Positions 4,844 to 8,102 of a stretch of DNA of 8,102 nt are shown piece by piece. The DNA is from Klebsiella pneumoniae. GTDB lineage: Bacteria; Pseudomonadota; Gammaproteobacteria; Ga0077536. The DNA lies in NCBI GenBank assembly GCA_945873015.1, contig CAMCBY010000171.1:1-8102 (forward strand). The letters run 5' to 3'. The number at the start of each line of letters is the position of its first letter. Position 1 is the first letter of the stretch. A program made the translations under genes and the position numbers. A model generated the notes under the pieces. It did no database searches and was not told where the DNA came from. It saw nothing but the letters and a program-made list of their open reading frames with translations.

Positions 4844-7087
4844 ATGAATAAACCAATCGACACCAACCGTCGCCAATTTCTCAAACAAGGTGTGAGTGGA
4901 CTGGTGCTGGGCCTGGCCCTGCCACACATCGCACGTTTCGATCTCGCGCAGGCCGCCGCTGCAACCAAGGTCAATACCTGGCTGCAGATCGGGAGCGACG
5001 ACAGCATTACTTTGAGCATCGGTTCATCAGAAATGGGCCAGGGTTCGTTCTCTGGCCTCGCGCAAATCCTGGCCGAAGATCTCATGGTTGATTACGCTCG
5101 CGTGCGCACCGTGCAAGGTGGGCCGACCTTGGTAACACCGGCGCCGATAGGCGCGGCCATCAATACCGTCGGCAGCGGTGTGACTCGCTCCAACTACTGG
5201 AAGCTGCGCGATGCCGCCGCCATTGCTCGTGAGATGCTGGTGCAGGCAGCGATGAATCGCGAGCAGGACCAGTTGCGCCGCAATTTCACCGTCGTCAATG
5301 GCGTCATCTCCCACGCACTCAGTGGTCATCGCTACACCTATGGCAGCGTCGCCGCAGAGGCTGCGCTGCTCACGCCGCCCGCCAGCGCACCGCTGGTGGC
5401 CGATGCGGATCTGCGCGTGATCGGCAAGGCTGTGCCGCGTGTCGATATTCCATTCAAGGTTGATGGCAGCGCCAGGTTCGGCCTCGACATTCGCCTCGAC
5501 GGCATGCTCTACGCAGTGATCAAACACAGTCCCGCACTGGGCGGCACCCTCGCCAGCGTGCCAGCGACTCCTGCCGGCATGGTGGCTGTGATACCGACCC
5601 AGGTTGCGGCGGACACCGCGCGTGGTCTCGAAGCGGTCGGCAACGTCAATGCGGTGGCCGTGGTTGGACCGAATACCTGGGATACGTGGAAAGCCGCCAA
5701 GAGCCTGCGTCTCAGTTGGACGCCACCCGCCAATGCCGCCGCGCTGAACAGTAATCAGTTTCTTGCAGATGCACGGAATCTGCTCAGCAACGCCACTCCG
5801 TTTGTGCCAGGCGGCAGCAATCCGGCCGGCACTGTCTACACCGTTGAGGGTGATGCGCTCAGTACCAACGCCGCGGAAAAGACCGCTGCCAAGATCGTCG
5901 ATGCGACCTATTCACTGCCTTATGTCGCCCACGCCTGCATGGAAGTTCTGAACTGCACCGTGGACTATGTCGCCGGCCAGCGCTGCGAGGTCTATGCGCC
6001 CACGCAGTCGGCAAAAAACGTATTGAGTCTGGTAGTCGCACTCACTGGTCTACCGACCGACAAGATTACGATTCACACCACCTATCTAGGCGGTGGTCTC
6101 GGACGTAAGGCCGAAATCGATTTCATAAGCCAGGCGGTGCAGGTGGCGATGAAGCTCGGGCGACCGGTCAAATTGATGTGGCCACGCGAGGAAGATTTTG
6201 CCCACGACCAATACCGCCCGATGGCGGTGATGCGTGCCAAGGCTGGCTTGAGCAGCACCAACAGAATCGTCAGTTGGGCCTATCGCAATGTCTCGCCTTC
6301 GATCCTCGCCCAGCGTGGACTGGTGTTGGGTGCAAAGGGCGACAGCCAAGGCTATGAAGGTGCCCACGCACTGCCCTACGCATTTGATTCACGCGTGGTC
6401 GAATATGTCAGCCACCCCTCGCCGATTCCGGTTGGCTTCTGGCGTTCGGTTGGCGCGTCACTGAACACGTTCGGTGTCGAATGCATGATCGACGAACTCG
6501 CGTTCGCGGCCGGCAACCAGGACCCCTATCAGTTCCGCCGCGCGCGCCTCACCGACCCACGCTGGATTGCGGTGCTGGATGCTGCGGCGGCGCTTGGCAA
6601 CTGGACTACGCGACCGGCGAGTGGCCGTGCACGAGGTATTGCGATCGGCGCAGCCTTCAACAGCATCGTCGCCGAGGTGGTGGAGATCTCGAAAGTCACC
6701 AGCACCGGGCTCATCGTCAACCGCGTGTCGGTTGCGATTGACTGTTATGTATCAGTCAATCCAGACTCGATTGATGCCCAGTTGGCGGGCGGCGTGGTAC
6801 ATGGCATGAACGCCGCGCTCTACGGCCGTCAGGTGTTCACTAACGGCGCTGCCACAAATCTCAATTTCAATCGAAATCGTATGATTCGTCTTTCCGAGAT
6901 GCCGCAGGTCAGCACAAAAATAGTTGCGCGCACCACGCCAGCTGACCGCTCTGTTGCCATCGGTGGTGTGGGAGAGCTCGGGGTGCCGACCTTTGCGCCG
7001 GCGCTGGCCAATGCCTACTTCAAGCTGACCGGCAAACGGGTGCGCAGCCTGCCGCTGTTTCCCGACGCGTTGATGGGAGGGCTTTAA
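4844..7087 (+). CDS. Tat-exported molybdopterin subunit of an IorAB-type hydroxylase
   Basis: A 747-residue catalytic subunit of the xanthine dehydrogenase/aldehyde oxidase superfamily, closest in layout to isoquinoline 1-oxidoreductase beta subunit. It would hydroxylate an N-heteroaromatic ring or oxidise an aldehyde using water as oxygen source. The N-terminus carries a twin-arginine signal, NRRQFLKQG at 8-16, followed by a hydrophobic stretch and AQAAAA near 35-40, so the mature complex should be periplasmic. Family blocks seen are SSEMGQGSFSGLAQILAEDL (61-80), GGGLGRKAEIDF (417-428), KLMWPREEDFAHDQYRP (443-459), GFWRSVGASLNTFGVE (531-546) and AIGGVGELGVPTFAPA (705-720), where E711 matches the catalytic glutamate. 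The start at 4844 is set by GGAGG at 4829-4833 and the Tat signal; the frame is open upstream to 4709 but that part overlaps the [2Fe-2S] gene. Its length matches the family and no frameshift is seen. The stop codon sits inside a hairpin. Substrate is unknown, and accessory genes for cofactor insertion are not in the window. Confidence 0.93.
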   Translation: MNKPIDTNRRQFLKQGVSGLVLGLALPHIARFDLAQAAAATKVNTWLQIGSDDSITLSIGSSEMGQGSFSGLAQILAEDLMVDYARVRTVQGGPTLVTPAPIGAAINTVGSGVTRSNYWKLRDAAAIAREMLVQAAMNREQDQLRRNFTVVNGVISHALSGHRYTYGSVAAEAALLTPPASAPLVADADLRVIGKAVPRVDIPFKVDGSARFGLDIRLDGMLYAVIKHSPALGGTLASVPATPAGMVAVIPTQVAADTARGLEAVGNVNAVAVVGPNTWDTWKAAKSLRLSWTPPANAAALNSNQFLADARNLLSNATPFVPGGSNPAGTVYTVEGDALSTNAAEKTAAKIVDATYSLPYVAHACMEVLNCTVDYVAGQRCEVYAPTQSAKNVLSLVVALTGLPTDKITIHTTYLGGGLGRKAEIDFISQAVQVAMKLGRPVKLMWPREEDFAHDQYRPMAVMRAKAGLSSTNRIVSWAYRNVSPSILAQRGLVLGAKGDSQGYEGAHALPYAFDSRVVEYVSHPSPIPVGFWRSVGASLNTFGVECMIDELAFAAGNQDPYQFRRARLTDPRWIAVLDAAAALGNWTTRPASGRARGIAIGAAFNSIVAEVVEISKVTSTGLIVNRVSVAIDCYVSVNPDSIDAQLAGGVVHGMNAALYGRQVFTNGAATNLNFNRNRMIRLSEMPQVSTKIVARTTPADRSVAIGGVGELGVPTFAPALANAYFKLTGKRVRSLPLFPDALMGGL

Positions 7088-7096
7088 CGCCCTCCC
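7075..7096 (+). terminator. Hairpin enclosing the operon's stop codon
   Basis: GGGAGGGC at 7075-7082 pairs perfectly with GCCCTCCC at 7089-7096 around the loop TTTAAC, which contains the TAA stop (7085-7087). Only a short TTCT follows, so it is weak as an intrinsic terminator by itself; it may protect the 3' end or act with the next hairpin. Confidence 0.5.
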
Positions 7097-7104
7097 TTCT
7101 GCGC

Positions 7105-7128
7105 GCCGGTCGTTCAGTGACGGCTTTT
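7105..7128 (+). terminator. Probable intrinsic terminator of the molybdenum hydroxylase operon
   Basis: GCC-(G)-GTCG at 7105-7112 pairs with TGACGGC at 7118-7124 around the loop TTCAG, with one bulged base, followed directly by TTTT (7125-7128). It lies 18 bases after the operon's stop codon. Confidence 0.5.
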
Positions 7129-7157
7129 ACGAGGGCCCTTTTTAATGCAGTCATAGA

Positions 7158-7192
7158 CGCTGTCGAACGTGTTCAGAATACGTTCGACAGCG
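7158..7192 (-). terminator. 13-bp perfect hairpin enclosing the surface-protein stop codon
   Basis: Arms 7158-7170 and 7180-7192 are perfectly complementary over 13 bp with a 9-base loop. Read on the minus strand, the loop contains the TGA stop (7175-7173) of the surface-protein gene, and the upstream arm encodes its last residues. No T-tract follows on the minus strand, so Rho-independent termination is uncertain; transcript 3'-end protection is an alternative. Confidence 0.45.
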
Positions 7193-8102
7193 GGCGCCGG
7201 CGGCGCGGGGTTTGCGGCCGCCTGGCGCGACGTAATCGCAGCAGCGCGATGGCCGACAACAAAAGCCACGAGCTTGCAGGCAAGGGCACGGGGGCAGCCT
7301 CGGTCAAAATCAGCCGGTCGCCGGCAAATTCGAATTGAGTAGCGTCGGGCAGGATGCCGAGCGGATCGTAAGTGCCATTCTTATCAGCCACGACGTAGTA
7401 ATCGCCGTTGCTATCAGCCGCCTCCACCAGCCAGAACAGCGTAGACATGAATGCGGTGCTGCCGGCTTCGAGCCACTGCCAGCCCTGACCGAGTGCGGGC
7501 ACATACCCATCGGGCAAGCGGAAGCGCAACAAGCCGCCGAGGCTCGCCTCGCCGCTCACAATAACCCGGTCGAAAATTTCGTCACTCGCGATTTCAATCA
7601 GTATCTGGCTGTCTTGCTGCGCAAATAGATTGCCCTCGATCGTGACGGTGCCCGGCGAATCGCCGGGCGCGAGCAAAGCGCCTGCACCCAACTCGACGTC
7701 AGCGGTAATCCGTCCCGAGCCGCTGAGCGTTCCGCCCAGCACTTCAACGCGCTGGGCACTGAGCACACCGTCGACATGGGTGACCGCGCTCTCCAATGAC
7801 TGCCGATAGACCTGGCCGCCAGCGAGGTTGACCTCGCCGCGAATATCGACCAGACCGCCCTCGTTGTTGGCGCTGCCGGCAATCGAGAGTTGCGCGCCAT
7901 GACGAATCTTGACCGTGCCGCGATTCGTCAGCGACGACACCGACATGACGGCGCTGTTCAGTAACTCGGCACCGGCCTCGTTGATAAAAGTGCCGACCTC
8001 GAGACGCGCCGAGGCCAGATTACGAACACCGATGGTGCCGTAATTCTCTACAAACGCGTTGGGACGCACGATCGAATTTTCGACGAAACGTTGAACAGAG
8101 GG
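7173..8102 (-). CDS. Beta-strand-rich surface protein with VPLPA-CTERM tail, 3' part
   Basis: The frame is open through the right edge, so this is the C-terminal 309 residues of a longer protein; the GTG at 8069 is unlikely to be the start. The visible part is rich in Gly, Val, Asn and short hydrophobic-polar alternation, as in right-handed beta-helix or autotransporter-like passenger proteins. It includes VENYGTIGVRN, LTNRGTVKI and GGTLSGSGRITADV, followed by LLAPGDSPGTVTIEGNL, a pattern common in repeats of autotransporter-like and PEP-CTERM proteins. The end has VPLPASSWLLLSAIALLRLRR, a clear VPLPA-CTERM: motif, hydrophobic helix, then Arg cluster. An exosortase encoded elsewhere should cut at or near this motif and deliver the protein to the surface or extracellular matrix. 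The tail goes on about 18 residues past the first Arg cluster and includes a second one (RRRR). There is no catalytic motif. The role is probably structural or adhesive, which is inference. Confidence 0.85.
   Translation of the reverse strand, partial: PSVQRFVENSIVRPNAFVENYGTIGVRNLASARLEVGTFINEAGAELLNSAVMSVSSLTNRGTVKIRHGAQLSIAGSANNEGGLVDIRGEVNLAGGQVYRQSLESAVTHVDGVLSAQRVEVLGGTLSGSGRITADVELGAGALLAPGDSPGTVTIEGNLFAQQDSQILIEIASDEIFDRVIVSGEASLGGLLRFRLPDGYVPALGQGWQWLEAGSTAFMSTLFWLVEAADSNGDYYVVADKNGTYDPLGILPDATQFEFAGDRLILTEAAPVPLPASSWLLLSAIALLRLRRARRPQTPRRRRPLSNVF

Noticed and set aside
8067..8102. GTG at 8069 as the true start of the surface protein
   Set aside because: The frame stays open to the window edge and the residues before it continue the same repeat-like pattern, so the gene is cut by the window.

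Overview
The window reads as GC-rich chromosomal DNA from a Gram-negative bacterium, most likely a proteobacterium and perhaps a gammaproteobacterium. Three kinds of evidence support this. Two proteins end in a VPLPA/PEP-CTERM-type sorting tail, which implies an exosortase surface-sorting system. There is a periplasmic diheme cytochrome c peroxidase. There is also a Tat-exported molybdenum hydroxylase of the isoquinoline 1-oxidoreductase (IorAB) type. The taxonomic placement is inference. No RNA gene, transposon, CRISPR array or phage feature is visible.

Layout, left to right. (1) Bases 1-494 hold the 3' end of a plus-strand CmcJ/NvfI-family oxidoreductase gene. (2) Bases 495-1053 form a gene-free gap whose right half is AT-rich and probably carries the promoter and leader of the next gene. 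(3) Bases 1054-2790 encode a 578-residue exported amidase-signature hydrolase with a complete Lys-cisSer-Ser triad and a C-terminal VPLP-type anchor tail. (4) Bases 2791-2982, between convergent genes, carry three consecutive stem-loops, two of them followed by T-rich tracts. (5) Bases 4050-2983 on the minus strand encode a diheme cytochrome c peroxidase. (6) Bases 4051-4383 are a divergent promoter region with a perfect 12-bp palindrome. (7) Bases 4384-4824 and 4844-7087 form a two-gene operon for a [2Fe-2S] subunit and a Tat-exported molybdopterin subunit of the xanthine dehydrogenase/IorAB family. (8) Bases 7088-7172 are a short convergent gap with stem-loops. (9) Bases 8102-7173 on the minus strand hold the 3' part of a gene for a repetitive, beta-strand-rich surface protein with a clear VPLPA-CTERM tail.

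How the parts may work together (inference). The molybdenum hydroxylase would oxidise an N-heteroaromatic compound or aldehyde in the periplasm and needs a periplasmic electron acceptor. The divergently transcribed diheme cytochrome could be that acceptor, or could remove peroxide made by the enzyme. The exported amidase and the CmcJ-like enzyme are separate transcription units and may be unrelated to this pathway. The two sorting-tail proteins should both be handled by an exosortase encoded elsewhere. The most unusual sequence-level observation is at the 3' ends around 7075-7192, where the stop codons of both convergent genes fall in the loops of perfect GC-containing hairpins.
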